Position numbers and translations under genes: made by a program. Source: Acinetobacter nosocomialis (GTDB taxonomy: Bacteria > Pseudomonadota > Gammaproteobacteria > Pseudomonadales > Moraxellaceae). From it: a stretch of DNA of 64,000 nt. The stretch is taken from NCBI GenBank assembly GCA_025736915.1, contig CP107049.1, positions 682,001-746,000 on the forward strand, given 5' to 3'. Below are positions 27,918-36,882 of this stretch, piece by piece. A model generated the notes under the pieces. That model made no database searches. It was not told where the DNA came from and worked only from the letters and a program-made list of their open reading frames with translations. Numbering within the stretch: position 1 is the stretch's first letter; each line of letters starts with the position of its first letter.

Positions 27918-28934
27918 ATGAATACTAAACGTAATATCTATAAAGATGCTGAACATCCCTTTGCTCAATATGTCCGTATTTTAGGTAAGGGGAAAACCGG
28001 ATCTCGATCACTGAGTTATGAAGAAGCCTATCAAGCTTTTACCATGATTTTAAAAGGCGAAGTTCTTGATGTTCAGTTGGGTGCTTTTTTAATGCTACTA
28101 CGTGTTAAAGAAGAGTCCATTGATGAGCTTGCGGGCTTTGTACAAGCCACCAAAGACCAACTTAATTTTCAACCTTTAGACGTTGACCTAGACTGGTCAT
28201 CTTATGCAGGTAAACGTAAACATTATCCTTGGTTTTTATTGGCTGCCCTGACACTTGCTCATCACGGCTATAAAATCGTCATGCACGGCGCTTCTGGACA
28301 TACGATTAACCGAGTCTATACCGAACAAGTTTTGGAATATTTAGATTATAAAATTTGCCATTCTGAACAAGAAGTACGCACACAATTAGCCGAACAGAAT
28401 TTTGCTTACTTACCATTAGATGTAATTTCACCTGTTTTAAGCGATTTAATTTCTTTGAGAAATGTGATGGGCTTACGCTCACCTATTCACACTTTGGCTC
28501 GTCTCATTAACCCATTTAATGCGAAAGCCACCTTACAAGCGATATTCCATCCCGCGTATAGAACTTCTCATCAGCATAGTGCGCTTCGCTTAGGCTATCA
28601 AAATAGTGCCGTCATTAAAGGTGAAGGCGGTGAATTTGAGCGAAACCCCGATGCTAAAACTCTCATTTGCGGCATTAAAAATGGTGAACTCTATGAACAT
28701 GAGTTACCAAAGCTTACGCCTGAACGTAGCCCAATTGAAGAAGAGTTAGATTTAGCAACGTTTAAAGCGGTCTGGCTTGGTCAGCAGCATCATGAATATG
28801 GTGAAATGGCAGTAACTGAAACAATGGGAATTGCACTATATACCATGGGAGTTGTTACTAATTTCGAAGAGGCTATGCAGAAAGCAAAAGTATTATGGGA
28901 AACAAGAAATTCAGGGCTAAAAGATAAAATTTAG
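27918..28934 (+). CDS. ybiB: YbiB-like nucleic-acid-binding protein of the TrpD2 fold
   Basis: A 338-residue protein with the anthranilate phosphoribosyltransferase fold (helical domain KGKTGSRSLSYEEAYQAFTM, then HGASGH in place of the phosphoribosyl-diphosphate loop). The PRPP- and anthranilate-binding signatures of true TrpD are not kept, which marks the YbiB/TrpD2 branch; E. coli YbiB binds nucleic acids and is DNA-damage (LexA) regulated. It is monocistronic, followed by a palindrome cluster. Confidence 0.85.
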   Translation: MNTKRNIYKDAEHPFAQYVRILGKGKTGSRSLSYEEAYQAFTMILKGEVLDVQLGAFLMLLRVKEESIDELAGFVQATKDQLNFQPLDVDLDWSSYAGKRKHYPWFLLAALTLAHHGYKIVMHGASGHTINRVYTEQVLEYLDYKICHSEQEVRTQLAEQNFAYLPLDVISPVLSDLISLRNVMGLRSPIHTLARLINPFNAKATLQAIFHPAYRTSHQHSALRLGYQNSAVIKGEGGEFERNPDAKTLICGIKNGELYEHELPKLTPERSPIEEELDLATFKAVWLGQQHHEYGEMAVTETMGIALYTMGVVTNFEEAMQKAKVLWETRNSGLKDKI

Positions 28935-28945
28935 TTCATACAGCC

Positions 28946-29099
28946 TTATACGCTATGTCTCTTCGATATTGTTGCGTATAGGCAATACTTACTTTTCAAA
29001 GATGAAAAGTAACAAAAATCTTTCGTTGAGCAAACAGTACGTTCTTGTACTGTTGCTCAACAGGCGACATCCATGTCGCCGACGCGATAGCAAATGCTA
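28946..29099. repeat. Cluster of five extragenic palindromes
   Basis: Five adjacent dyads fill the gap after ybiB: TACGC...GCGTA (about 28949-28978); ACTTTTC / GAAAAGT (28991-29010); a long GTTGAGCAA + CAGTAC arm pairing with GTACTG + TTGCTCAAC (29025-29061); GGCGACAT / ATGTCGCC with a 2-nt spacer (29063-29080); and TAGCA / TGCTA (29088-29099). Such stacked palindromes are typical of a REP/BIME-like or miniature mobile element in intergenic DNA. No other copy is seen in this window. Confidence 0.7.
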
Positions 29100-29132
29100 A
29101 TACGATTTATTCTTTTATTCTAAAATGCGGTT

Positions 29133-29405
29133 TTAAACAAAACGAATTGGTTTAAATTCTGGCTCATGCTTGTGATGATCATCATCACACTCTTCACCCT
29201 CTTCTTTCGTTCCGCGGTCAATATAACCACTACGCTGTTCTTCCGGTAAGTTCTTTAACTCCCAAGCAATCACAGCTTGCATACATGTTTCGCGCTGTTC
29301 TTTCGTTAAAACAACGCCATTTGGCCATTTACCAATTTCTACTGCTGTTTTTAAACGCTCTACAATTTCAGGGTTTAAAACAGATAGCATTTGTTCAATA
29401 TTCAT
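29133..29405 (-). CDS. DUF1315 / YeaC-like small protein
   Basis: A 90-residue protein (MNIEQMLSVLNPEIVERLKTA... KWPNGVVLTKEQRETCMQAVIAWE). The KWPNG segment and the length match the DUF1315 (YeaC) family of unknown function. The C terminus is an acidic/His-rich tail (EEGEECDDDHHKHEPEF) that may bind metal. Its ATG overlaps the nadK stop by four bases (ATGA), so it is translationally coupled to NAD kinase. Confidence 0.85.
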   Translation of the reverse strand: MNIEQMLSVLNPEIVERLKTAVEIGKWPNGVVLTKEQRETCMQAVIAWELKNLPEEQRSGYIDRGTKEEGEECDDDHHKHEPEFKPIRFV

Positions 29406-30310
29406 GATTCATCTCTTTGAAAAGATTCAAAATCTTGGTTCCAACCCAGTTTGGTACGACAAGCCATATAGAAATCATAACCTGGTGGGTGTAATAAACT
29501 TAATTTAAATGGGTGTTTACGAATGTGCAAACTGTCGCCAACATTGAGCGATACGCTATGTTGTCCGTCTGCACTCACCATCGGTAACACTCGATTTTCG
29601 CGAATAACAATTTTAATTTCACTTTGCCCACCAACTACGATTGGGCGTGAAGATAATGTATGGGGGTGCATAGGGACTAATGCAATCGCATCCATACTCG
29701 GATGTAAAATTGGACCACCACCCGACAATGCATAAGCAGTTGATCCTGTCGGTGTCGACACAATTAAACCATCACTATGCTGACGGTAAACATATTGACC
29801 ATCAATATTGAGTTCAAAGTCGATCATATGTACCGACTTACCTGAGTGTAGTACGACATCATTTAAAGCAATTGCGTCATAAATGACCTCGCCATTGGTA
29901 CGTACTTCCATTTCAAGCAAGAAACGGCGATCAAGTTGGAAATGACCTTGTAATACCTGATCAAGTTTAAAAATAGCTTCCGCAGGCTTAATATCGGTTA
30001 AAAATCCTAAACGCCCACGGTTAATACCAATGACAGGTGTATTGTAGCGAACTAAAGCTCTAGCTGCATGAAGTAAAGAACCATCTCCACCGACTACAAT
30101 CACCAGATCAGCAACTTCACCTAATAAGTGACGACTAACAACTTGTGCATGATCATAGGGCACTAATTCGGCAGTTTCCTGATCAAAAATGGGGTTTAGG
30201 CCTAAACTTAGCAAATGGTCATGAATTAAACATAGTGTTTCTACAACTGATGATTTATCCGGTCGACCAATTAACCCGACGTTTCTGAAGGACTTATGTG
30301 AAATTTGCAC
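29402..30310 (-). CDS. nadK: NAD kinase
   Basis: A 302-residue enzyme phosphorylating NAD to NADP. It has the GGDGS motif (LVIVVGGDGSLLHAAR, near residue 75), GINRGRLGFLTD, ALNDVVLH and TPTGSTAYALSGGGPI. The downstream DUF1315 gene overlaps by 4 bp, so the two form one unit. It is divergent from mrcB. Confidence 0.96.
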   Translation of the reverse strand: MQISHKSFRNVGLIGRPDKSSVVETLCLIHDHLLSLGLNPIFDQETAELVPYDHAQVVSRHLLGEVADLVIVVGGDGSLLHAARALVRYNTPVIGINRGRLGFLTDIKPAEAIFKLDQVLQGHFQLDRRFLLEMEVRTNGEVIYDAIALNDVVLHSGKSVHMIDFELNIDGQYVYRQHSDGLIVSTPTGSTAYALSGGGPILHPSMDAIALVPMHPHTLSSRPIVVGGQSEIKIVIRENRVLPMVSADGQHSVSLNVGDSLHIRKHPFKLSLLHPPGYDFYMACRTKLGWNQDFESFQRDES

Positions 30311-30495
30311 GAATGAGTAAGCTCCGCTGCGATTCTACGCTATCATAACATTAACCTGATTAATTTAAAAAAACATAACAACAAGATGCTGTAAAATTCA
30401 ATCTAAGTTTTCCATTTATTCACAGTTTTATCATTGCAAATTGATGACAAGCTATCGCATCATTAACGTATTGTTTAGGGTTTTATCTCATTTAT

Positions 30496-32892
30496 ATGAA
30501 GTTTGAACGTGGTATCGGTTTCTTCGCACTAATTTTTTCCATATTGGTGATTGGTGCTTTTATTGCTCTTAGTATCTATCTGATTCGTTTAGATAATATT
30601 ATCCGTGAAAAATTTGAAGGACAGCGCTGGGACATTCCTGCCAAAGTGTTCGCTCGGCCTTTGGAAATTTATAATAATGCACCTATTACTCAAGCAAATT
30701 TTACCCAAGAATTAAAATTATTAGGTTACAAAACTTCAAGTAATTATGATAAGTCTGGAACCTTTGTTGCTCAAGGTAGCAACATGTATGTACATACACG
30801 TGGTTTCGACTATGGTGATAGTGTAGAACCTGAACAAGTTTTAGAACTTAACTTTGCAAACGACCAAGTTGCAGAGGTACGCAGTACCAAACCTTCTTCA
30901 ACAGGTGTGGCTCGTTTAGAACCTATGCTCATTGGGGGGATTTATCCTCAGCATAATGAAGACCGCGTTCTGATCAAACTCAATAATGTTCCTAAACCCC
31001 TCATTGAAGCTTTAATTTCTACAGAAGACCGTAATTTCTACCACCATCATGGTATTTCAATTCGTGGTACGGCCCGTGCTTTGGTGAGTAATGTCACTGG
31101 AGGACGTCGCCAAGGTGGTTCAACCCTGACACAACAGTTAGTTAAGAATTTTTATTTAACACCTGAACGCACATTAAAACGTAAAGTGAATGAAGCTCTA
31201 ATGGCTTTACTCATTGAATTGCATTACAGCAAAGATGAAATTTTAGAAGCCTATTTAAATGAAGTAAATTTAGGCCAAAACGGTAACTATTCAATCAATG
31301 GTTATGGCTTGGCTTCACAGTTTTATTTTGGTTTACCACTTCGTGAACTGAATGTCGCGCAACAAGCTTATTTAGTCGGTTTGGTTCAAGGTCCATCTTT
31401 ATATAACCCTTGGAAAAACCCTGAAGGCGCAAAAAATCGCCGTGATACAGTTTTAAATAACATGCGTGTAATGGGTTATTTAACTCAAGCAGAATATGAA
31501 ACTGAAATCGCGCGTCCTTTAAATGTGCTGAGCAAGCCAAGCTTAGGTCCTGCAAAATTCCCTGACTTCTTAGATATTGTGCGTCGTCAGTTACGTACCG
31601 AATATCAAGAAAGTGATTTAACCAATCAAGGATTACGTATTTTTACGACCTTGGACCCTATTGCTCAAACTCAAGTTCAAGATGCATTTAAAGCTTCTGT
31701 AGAACGTCTGACTCAAAGCAACCCTGCCCGCTTGAAAAACTTGCAAGGTGCAGTACTGATTGCACATCCTGAAAATGGTGAGTTAATTGCAGCCGTTGGC
31801 TCAACTCAAGACTTTACTGGCTTTAACCGTGCTTTAGATGCAAAACGTCAAGTCGGTTCTTTATTAAAACCAGTCATTTACTTAAGTGCGATTGAGTCTG
31901 GACGCTATAACTGGGCAAGCAAGATCGAAGACGCACCAATCAGTATTCCTGTAGATGGTGGTAAAAGCTGGACACCGAAAAACTATAGTGGTGGTGGTCA
32001 TGGCGTTGTAAGTTTAAGTGAAGCCTTAGCAAACTCTTATAACCTTTCTGCTGTTCGTATAGGTCAAGAATTTGGGTTATCTACATTTACCAACAACTTG
32101 AGAAAATTTGGCGTTGAATCACCAATTCCTGCCTACCCTTCTATTTTCCTTGGTGCAGTTAATATGTCGCCAATGGAAGTGCTCGGTATTTACGAAAACT
32201 TCGCTACAGGTGGTTTCAAATATCCAACTCGTGCGATTCGCTCTGTGGTAGATGCCAATGGTCGTTTACTTGATCGTTATGGCCTAAATGTACAACAAAC
32301 GATTGATCCATCTGTTGGCTATATCATGAACTACGGCCTTCAACAGGTCATGTCTTCAGGTACAGGCCGTGCAGCGTACAATAGCTTACCTCCTGCATTA
32401 AAATTGGCTGGTAAATCAGGTACGACTAACGATACACGTGATTCATGGTTCGCTGGATATTCTGGCAACCATGTTGCTGTAGTGTGGTTAGGTCTAGATG
32501 ACAATAAAGTAACTGGCTTAACTGGTTCATCTGGAGCATTACCTGTGTGGATTAATGTGATGAAACAGTTACGTCAAACCCCAGTAAATCTACGTCAACC
32601 AGACACTGTACAGTGGCAATGGATTGATCATGCAACAGGTGATTTGTCTGCACAGGCTTGTGCTGGCGCAATGTATATTCCTATGCTGACGCATACAGTG
32701 CCACATCGTGCTACGCCATGTGCAGCACCTTATTATCAAGTTGATCCAACATACGCACCACAAAGTGATAACACAGCACCAGCATCTCAACCGGATAATA
32801 GCGATAGCTATATTCGTGATAGTGAAAGTCAGATGGAACAAGATCTGTCGAATAACACACGAGTGATTTCTAGTGGTAGTTATAACAACTAA
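30496..32892 (+). CDS. mrcB: Penicillin-binding protein 1B
   Basis: A 798-residue class A PBP. A short cytoplasmic tail and one membrane helix (about residues 8-30) precede a UB2H-like regulatory region, then the GT51 glycosyltransferase with the catalytic glutamate in STEDRNFYHHHG (about residue 176) and QGGSTLTQQLVKNFY. The transpeptidase domain has SxxK in VGSLLKP (Ser about 455), SYN, and KSGTT (about 640). It polymerises and cross-links peptidoglycan. The next gene encodes a lipoprotein that fits its activator LpoP. Stop is 20 bp before that gene. Confidence 0.95.
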   Translation: MKFERGIGFFALIFSILVIGAFIALSIYLIRLDNIIREKFEGQRWDIPAKVFARPLEIYNNAPITQANFTQELKLLGYKTSSNYDKSGTFVAQGSNMYVHTRGFDYGDSVEPEQVLELNFANDQVAEVRSTKPSSTGVARLEPMLIGGIYPQHNEDRVLIKLNNVPKPLIEALISTEDRNFYHHHGISIRGTARALVSNVTGGRRQGGSTLTQQLVKNFYLTPERTLKRKVNEALMALLIELHYSKDEILEAYLNEVNLGQNGNYSINGYGLASQFYFGLPLRELNVAQQAYLVGLVQGPSLYNPWKNPEGAKNRRDTVLNNMRVMGYLTQAEYETEIARPLNVLSKPSLGPAKFPDFLDIVRRQLRTEYQESDLTNQGLRIFTTLDPIAQTQVQDAFKASVERLTQSNPARLKNLQGAVLIAHPENGELIAAVGSTQDFTGFNRALDAKRQVGSLLKPVIYLSAIESGRYNWASKIEDAPISIPVDGGKSWTPKNYSGGGHGVVSLSEALANSYNLSAVRIGQEFGLSTFTNNLRKFGVESPIPAYPSIFLGAVNMSPMEVLGIYENFATGGFKYPTRAIRSVVDANGRLLDRYGLNVQQTIDPSVGYIMNYGLQQVMSSGTGRAAYNSLPPALKLAGKSGTTNDTRDSWFAGYSGNHVAVVWLGLDDNKVTGLTGSSGALPVWINVMKQLRQTPVNLRQPDTVQWQWIDHATGDLSAQACAGAMYIPMLTHTVPHRATPCAAPYYQVDPTYAPQSDNTAPASQPDNSDSYIRDSESQMEQDLSNNTRVISSGSYNN

Positions 32893-32912
32893 GTGTTAAC
32901 AGGAAACAGGAT

Positions 32913-33464
32913 ATGTTAAAGAAGGGTGTTTTTTATATTGGTGCTGTACTTATGGTCGGCTGTACAACTTTACCAGATCATTCAGTCCCAAAAGAGAAAA
33001 CACCACCTGTTGCCGAGAAAAAGAATACTGAGACACCATCTGGTGTAAAAATTACACCTTATGATCATCCAGATATTCAACGTAAAAGTTTACAGGTGAT
33101 TGTTCCTCAGCAGAAAAAGCCCCAACGCTTTAATGATGATGGAAGTCAGTTACCTGCTTTTAAAACATTAATGCAAAAAACTGAGCAAGCTTACAAAAAC
33201 CAGCAATGGTCGGAGGCTGAGCGCTATGCCCTTCAAGCGCAGCGTTTAGCACCACAGGCGGCTGAGACTTATTTATTTCTTGCACTCACGGCAAATCATA
33301 AACAGCAATATGCTAATGCTGAGTCTCTTGCTAGACGTGGTTTAAGCTTTGCTCAGAGCCAAGCAATGAAAAAACAGCTTTGGCTAACCATTTTAAAAGC
33401 TGGTCAACAGCGTAATAACCCAAAAACTGTTCAGGAAGCACAGCAAGCATTAAAAGCGCTCTAG
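32913..33464 (+). CDS. lpoP: TPR lipoprotein, likely PBP1B activator LpoP
   Basis: A 183-residue protein with a lipoprotein signal (LMVGC) followed by a Pro/Lys-rich disordered linker (about residues 20-85) and tetratricopeptide repeats from about 85 to the end (AYKNQQWSEAERYALQAQRL, then AETYLFLALTANHKQQYANA). This is the plan of LpoP, the outer-membrane lipoprotein that activates PBP1B in Pseudomonas; an Acinetobacter equivalent next to mrcB is established in the literature as I recall. Adjacency to mrcB supports it. Confidence 0.82.
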   Translation: MLKKGVFYIGAVLMVGCTTLPDHSVPKEKTPPVAEKKNTETPSGVKITPYDHPDIQRKSLQVIVPQQKKPQRFNDDGSQLPAFKTLMQKTEQAYKNQQWSEAERYALQAQRLAPQAAETYLFLALTANHKQQYANAESLARRGLSFAQSQAMKKQLWLTILKAGQQRNNPKTVQEAQQALKAL

Positions 33465-33486
33465 CTTTTAATACTTTTATGTCTTA

Positions 33487-34401
33487 TTAAAAATTACGAA
33501 TACCTGCCAAGCCATACGCACCATGTTGCTGTGCTGTAGCTAAATCATCAGGACTCATGCCTCCCAAAGCAAATACGGGAATCTGGCATTTCTCAATCAA
33601 GTCAGTTAAACGATCCCATCCTAATGCGCTAGCGTCTGGATGGGTTTCTGTTACTTTGACAGGACTTACAAAAACAGCATCACAGCCAATTTGCTGAGCA
33701 TGCTGTAAAGAAACTGCATCGTGACAAGCAGCAATAAAACGTACTCCCACCTCTAAGTCGCCTTTATGCAAACTCATTAATTGAGACTGCTTAAGATGAA
33801 CCGTTTTTATATGACTTTTTAACTCAGGTTTTAGCTTGTGCCAAACATCGATATTCACGATTAATTTTGAAAGCTGATCTGTATCTAAAAGAGCTAATTT
33901 TTCTAGATCTGCCTGATCAAAACTCTCTTTTTCATTACGCCAATACACTAAAGTGTCATCATTTTCGGCTGGAGTCAGCGTGGGACTAATTTTAATAAAA
34001 TGCGGCCAATACAATCTTTTAATAATGTCTTTATTGGCTTTCGGGAAGTTTAATTGAAGTAACTGTTCACGTGTGTACCATGTCCAAGGCTGATGAATAA
34101 GATTTAATAATTCATCAGGCACATAGCTATGAAACAAATGAAGGTTGACGATAATGTCATCATATTCATGGTGAATATAATCAAATTGATGCCAATCTTT
34201 TAAACCAATACCGACTTCTTCATAAATTTCACGGCGGCAAGCTTCTTCTGGTGTTTCACCCTGCTCAACCTTTCCTCCAGGAAACTCATGCTTTCCACCT
34301 TGATGCTGCTGTTCTCCACGCCATCCAATTAATATTTTTCCGCGATGAATTAAGATGGCTATTGCGACATCGACGATCGGTTTAGGCATTGTTCTACTCA
34401 C
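33487..34401 (-). CDS. Nudix (MutT-type) hydrolase fused to a TMP-synthase-like domain
   Basis: A 304-residue two-domain protein. Residues about 10-135 are a MutT-like Nudix domain: GGKVEQGETPEEA with the REIYEEVG core, matching G-x5-E-x7-REUxEExGU, for 8-oxo-dGTP type hydrolysis. Residues about 165-304 are a thiamin-phosphate-synthase-like barrel (CHDAVSLQHAQQIGCDAVFV, then LGGMSPDDLATAQQHGAYG). The fusion is common in gammaproteobacteria; the role of the second domain is unproven. It may clean oxidised nucleotides and another substrate. Confidence 0.88.
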   Translation of the reverse strand: MSRTMPKPIVDVAIAILIHRGKILIGWRGEQQHQGGKHEFPGGKVEQGETPEEACRREIYEEVGIGLKDWHQFDYIHHEYDDIIVNLHLFHSYVPDELLNLIHQPWTWYTREQLLQLNFPKANKDIIKRLYWPHFIKISPTLTPAENDDTLVYWRNEKESFDQADLEKLALLDTDQLSKLIVNIDVWHKLKPELKSHIKTVHLKQSQLMSLHKGDLEVGVRFIAACHDAVSLQHAQQIGCDAVFVSPVKVTETHPDASALGWDRLTDLIEKCQIPVFALGGMSPDDLATAQQHGAYGLAGIRNF

Positions 34402-34459
34402 TCAAATTTTTCTCAAGTGTAAGCAAATTTTATCAATTTATAAATTCTTTAAAATCTCA

Positions 34460-34493
34460 TTGACAGATCTATTCGATAATGATTATCATTTAA
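34460..34493 (+). promoter_or_regulatory. hemP promoter with overlapping Fur box
   Basis: TTGACA (34460-34465), 18-nt spacer and TATCAT (34484-34489) form a promoter; GATAATGATTATCATTTAA (34475-34493) matches 15 of 19 Fur consensus positions and includes the perfect AATGAT-T-ATCATT dyad, overlapping the -10. Iron repression of hemP is therefore predicted. Confidence 0.8.
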
Positions 34494-34525
34494 ATCGTTC
34501 AAGAATATACCACGGAGCACAACAA

Positions 34526-34696
34526 ATGAACGCACCTTTTAGCTTATTTACTCGTAACACTGACTCAGCTCATGCCTTACCAATGCTACATTCTAACAAC
34601 CTATTTGCATTAGGTCGTGAAATTCGAATTATGCATGCTGGCGAGGAATACCGCTTACGCCTTACTCGCAATAACCGTCTCATTTTAACTAAATAA
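34526..34696 (+). CDS. hemP: Hemin uptake protein HemP
   Basis: A 56-residue basic protein ending REIRIMHAGEEYRLRLTRNN, with the EYRLRLTRNxKLILTK signature of the HemP family. Start is the internal ATG at 34526 (MNAPFSLF); a longer in-frame start at 34355 would overlap the Nudix gene and lacks support. HemP proteins are small and Fur-controlled; they modulate heme uptake gene expression in some bacteria. A Fur box and promoter sit directly upstream. Confidence 0.88.
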   Translation: MNAPFSLFTRNTDSAHALPMLHSNNLFALGREIRIMHAGEEYRLRLTRNNRLILTK

Positions 34697-34743
34697 GAAC
34701 GATCCTCGCGTTTCAATAATATTCGTGGGAAAACAAAAAATGG

Positions 34744-34765
34744 ATAGCATGGGCAACCATGCTAT
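34744..34765. terminator. hemP terminator (bidirectional)
   Basis: ATAGCATGG / CCATGCTAT with a 4-nt loop and TTTTTG on the plus side. It overlaps the stop codon of the convergent kinase gene and has an A-run upstream, so it can also end qseC transcription. Confidence 0.87.
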
Positions 34766-36120
34766 TTTTGTATTTCATAATTAAAAGGCAATGTCACTTC
34801 AACTTTTAAACCACCTTGGCTTGCATGCATAAATTGCAGTTCTCCACCATGGAGTTGAATAATTTTTTTAGTAATTGATAGCCCTAATCCTGAGCCTTGC
34901 TGCTGTGTACCTAATACGCGAAAAAAACGCTGTCCTAGACGTCTTAAAACCTCATCATCTACACCATTTCCAGTGTCTTCTATAGAAATTTTCAGTTGTT
35001 GCTGGAACTGACTGAGTTCAACATGAATAAATCCCAAAGTAGGACTATAGCGAATAGCATTATCAAATAGATTTCTAAAAGCAATAAACAGTAATTCTTC
35101 GTTCGCAAACATTTTAGTTTCATTTGACAAAATATTTGTCTCAATCACCATTTGTTTGGCTTGTGCATCAATATTTACAGTTTCAACTACTCGAGCTAAT
35201 ACATGGTTTAAGTCAATGACACTTTTAAAGAGTTCTGGTTGCTCTGTTTCGTTAGGCTCCAAACGTGCCAGAAGGAGTAAATTTTCAAGAATTTTTGTAC
35301 TTCTTGAAACGTCTTCTTGGATGCGTTCAAAGTCTTGGTCAAGCTCTGGAACATGCTGGTATTTACGCTGTAAAACTTGAAGGCGCATTTGTATAGCAGA
35401 TAACGGAGAACGTAACTCATGCGAAGCATCTGCGGTAAAGCGCTGTTCAGCAACAAGTGCTCTTTGAAGTCTTGCAAGTAGCTGGTTTAAAGCATCTATG
35501 ACCGGTTGAATTTCTGTAATGACATCTGGGTCTTGAATAGGTTCTAAATTTGATGCGGTTTTTTGAGCAATACGTTTAGAGAGTAGATTGAGAGCCGCCA
35601 ATTGTTGTTCGGTACGCCAACTTACAATCACCCATTGTAATAACCAGAACAAAACCATAAGACCGCTATATCCAGCAAGAGCTTTAAGTACCTCTTCTAC
35701 ACGAGTACTCATGGGCTGAAAGACTTCAACTTGCAGCTCTGAATCTTTTTGTTGTGTGGCCAAACTACGCCATAACTGACCATCAAACCAAAAGTATGAA
35801 AAACCTTTTGATAAATTGCCTTGTTCAAAAAGTTCGTGTTGATAGGTATGAGAATGAGTAAGCAATTGACCAGAGTTTAATAATTCATATTGAATATCAA
35901 ATTCATCACTGAGCTCGTCAAACTGTTTCATAGAATGTTTAGAGAGATCAGAAACCAGCAAGGTATCTGAAATTTCATCCATGATTTCATCTTGCACTGA
36001 CATGTTGTGATAAATCGAAAATATGGTGAGTAAGCTTAAAGCGAGCAGCCCCACCACGATACTACTCCACATGGTGGTTTTAACCAGTTGGGACTGCAAA
36101 GAGGAACGATTCGATTTCAT
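34762..36120 (-). CDS. qseC: Sensor histidine kinase, QseC-like
   Basis: A 452-residue inner-membrane kinase: transmembrane helices near residues 17-37 and 148-168 around a periplasmic sensor, a linker, a DHp helix with HELRSPLSAIQMRL, and an HATPase domain with NLFDNAIRYSP, DTGNGVDDE and GSGLGLSI. It overlaps qseB by four bases (ATGA). Its place after a ygiW-type gene and qseB copies the E. coli ygiW-qseBC order, hence the name; the PmrB family is a close relative and cannot be wholly excluded. Confidence 0.82.
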   Translation of the reverse strand: MKSNRSSLQSQLVKTTMWSSIVVGLLALSLLTIFSIYHNMSVQDEIMDEISDTLLVSDLSKHSMKQFDELSDEFDIQYELLNSGQLLTHSHTYQHELFEQGNLSKGFSYFWFDGQLWRSLATQQKDSELQVEVFQPMSTRVEEVLKALAGYSGLMVLFWLLQWVIVSWRTEQQLAALNLLSKRIAQKTASNLEPIQDPDVITEIQPVIDALNQLLARLQRALVAEQRFTADASHELRSPLSAIQMRLQVLQRKYQHVPELDQDFERIQEDVSRSTKILENLLLLARLEPNETEQPELFKSVIDLNHVLARVVETVNIDAQAKQMVIETNILSNETKMFANEELLFIAFRNLFDNAIRYSPTLGFIHVELSQFQQQLKISIEDTGNGVDDEVLRRLGQRFFRVLGTQQQGSGLGLSITKKIIQLHGGELQFMHASQGGLKVEVTLPFNYEIQK

Positions 36121-36779
36121 TTTAAATCTCCCATACGGTAGCCTAGTCCCCGTATGGTTTTAATACTGCTACTTCCGATTTTTTTTCGAAGTTGATAAAT
36201 AAAAACTTCTATTGCATTACTTTCAATCTCGTCACCCCATGCGTAGAGCGCTTCTTCTAATTGATCACGAGTAATAATATGTTCAGGATGAACCATCAGC
36301 TTGCGTAAGATTTGGAACTCTTTTGCTGTTAAATCGATCGAATTGCCAGCAAATAATACAACTTTCGCTTGAGTATCTAGGTGTAAATCTCCCCATGTTA
36401 AAACCGATTGCTGACTCAAGGTTTGTTTGCGTAATTGAGCTCGGATACGGGCAGATAACTCTTCTAAGCTAAAAGGTTTAACCAAGTAGTCATTTGCACC
36501 TAAATCTAGCCCCTCTACTCGGTCCTGAATACTGTCACGCGCTGTAATAAAAATGACAGGTACATTTTTTTGTTTATAACGGATTGTTGTTAAGACCTTT
36601 TCACCCGCGAGTTGTGGTAGGCCTCGATCAAGCAAAATACAGTCATAGTCATGCTGCTCAATAGCAGTAAGCGCATAGTCACCTCTTTCAACCCAATCGA
36701 CTTGATAACCATCTAACTCTAACCAAGATTGAATACTTTCCGCTTGAGAGCGATCATCTTCTGCAAGCAAAATTCTCAT
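36117..36779 (-). CDS. qseB: OmpR-family response regulator, QseB-like
   Basis: A 220-residue two-domain regulator. The receiver has acidic pocket AEDD, phospho-Asp in CILLDRGLPQ (about residue 51), ITARD and KPFSLEEL. The winged-helix effector is at about 125-218 (LTAKEFQILRKLMVHPE, SNAIEVFIYQLRKKIG). Length and motifs fit the QseB/PmrA branch. It is cotranscribed and coupled with the kinase gene. The effect of the terminator-like hairpin upstream on its expression is unknown. Confidence 0.87.
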   Translation of the reverse strand: MRILLAEDDRSQAESIQSWLELDGYQVDWVERGDYALTAIEQHDYDCILLDRGLPQLAGEKVLTTIRYKQKNVPVIFITARDSIQDRVEGLDLGANDYLVKPFSLEELSARIRAQLRKQTLSQQSVLTWGDLHLDTQAKVVLFAGNSIDLTAKEFQILRKLMVHPEHIITRDQLEEALYAWGDEIESNAIEVFIYQLRKKIGSSSIKTIRGLGYRMGDLK

Positions 36780-36835
36780 CTATTTTTCCTGTTATATGCT
36801 GACCTGATCTTGCCAAGCCTTTATTAAAAAAGCAA

Positions 36836-36856
36836 AGCCGCATCATTTGTGCGGCT
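36836..36856 (-). terminator. Hairpin between ygiW-like gene and qseB
   Basis: A 7-bp stem (AGCCGCA / TGCGGCT) with a 7-nt loop; minus-strand 3' side reads TTGCTTTTTTAA, a terminator-like T-run. It would reduce read-through from the ygiW-like gene into qseBC. Confidence 0.65.
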
Positions 36857-36882
36857 ATAAAGCGTATAAGTAAAATCCAGTG

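Noticed and set aside
34355..34525. Extended N terminus of HemP from 34355
   Set aside because: It overlaps the Nudix gene and the Fur-box promoter, and the family is only about 50-60 residues long.
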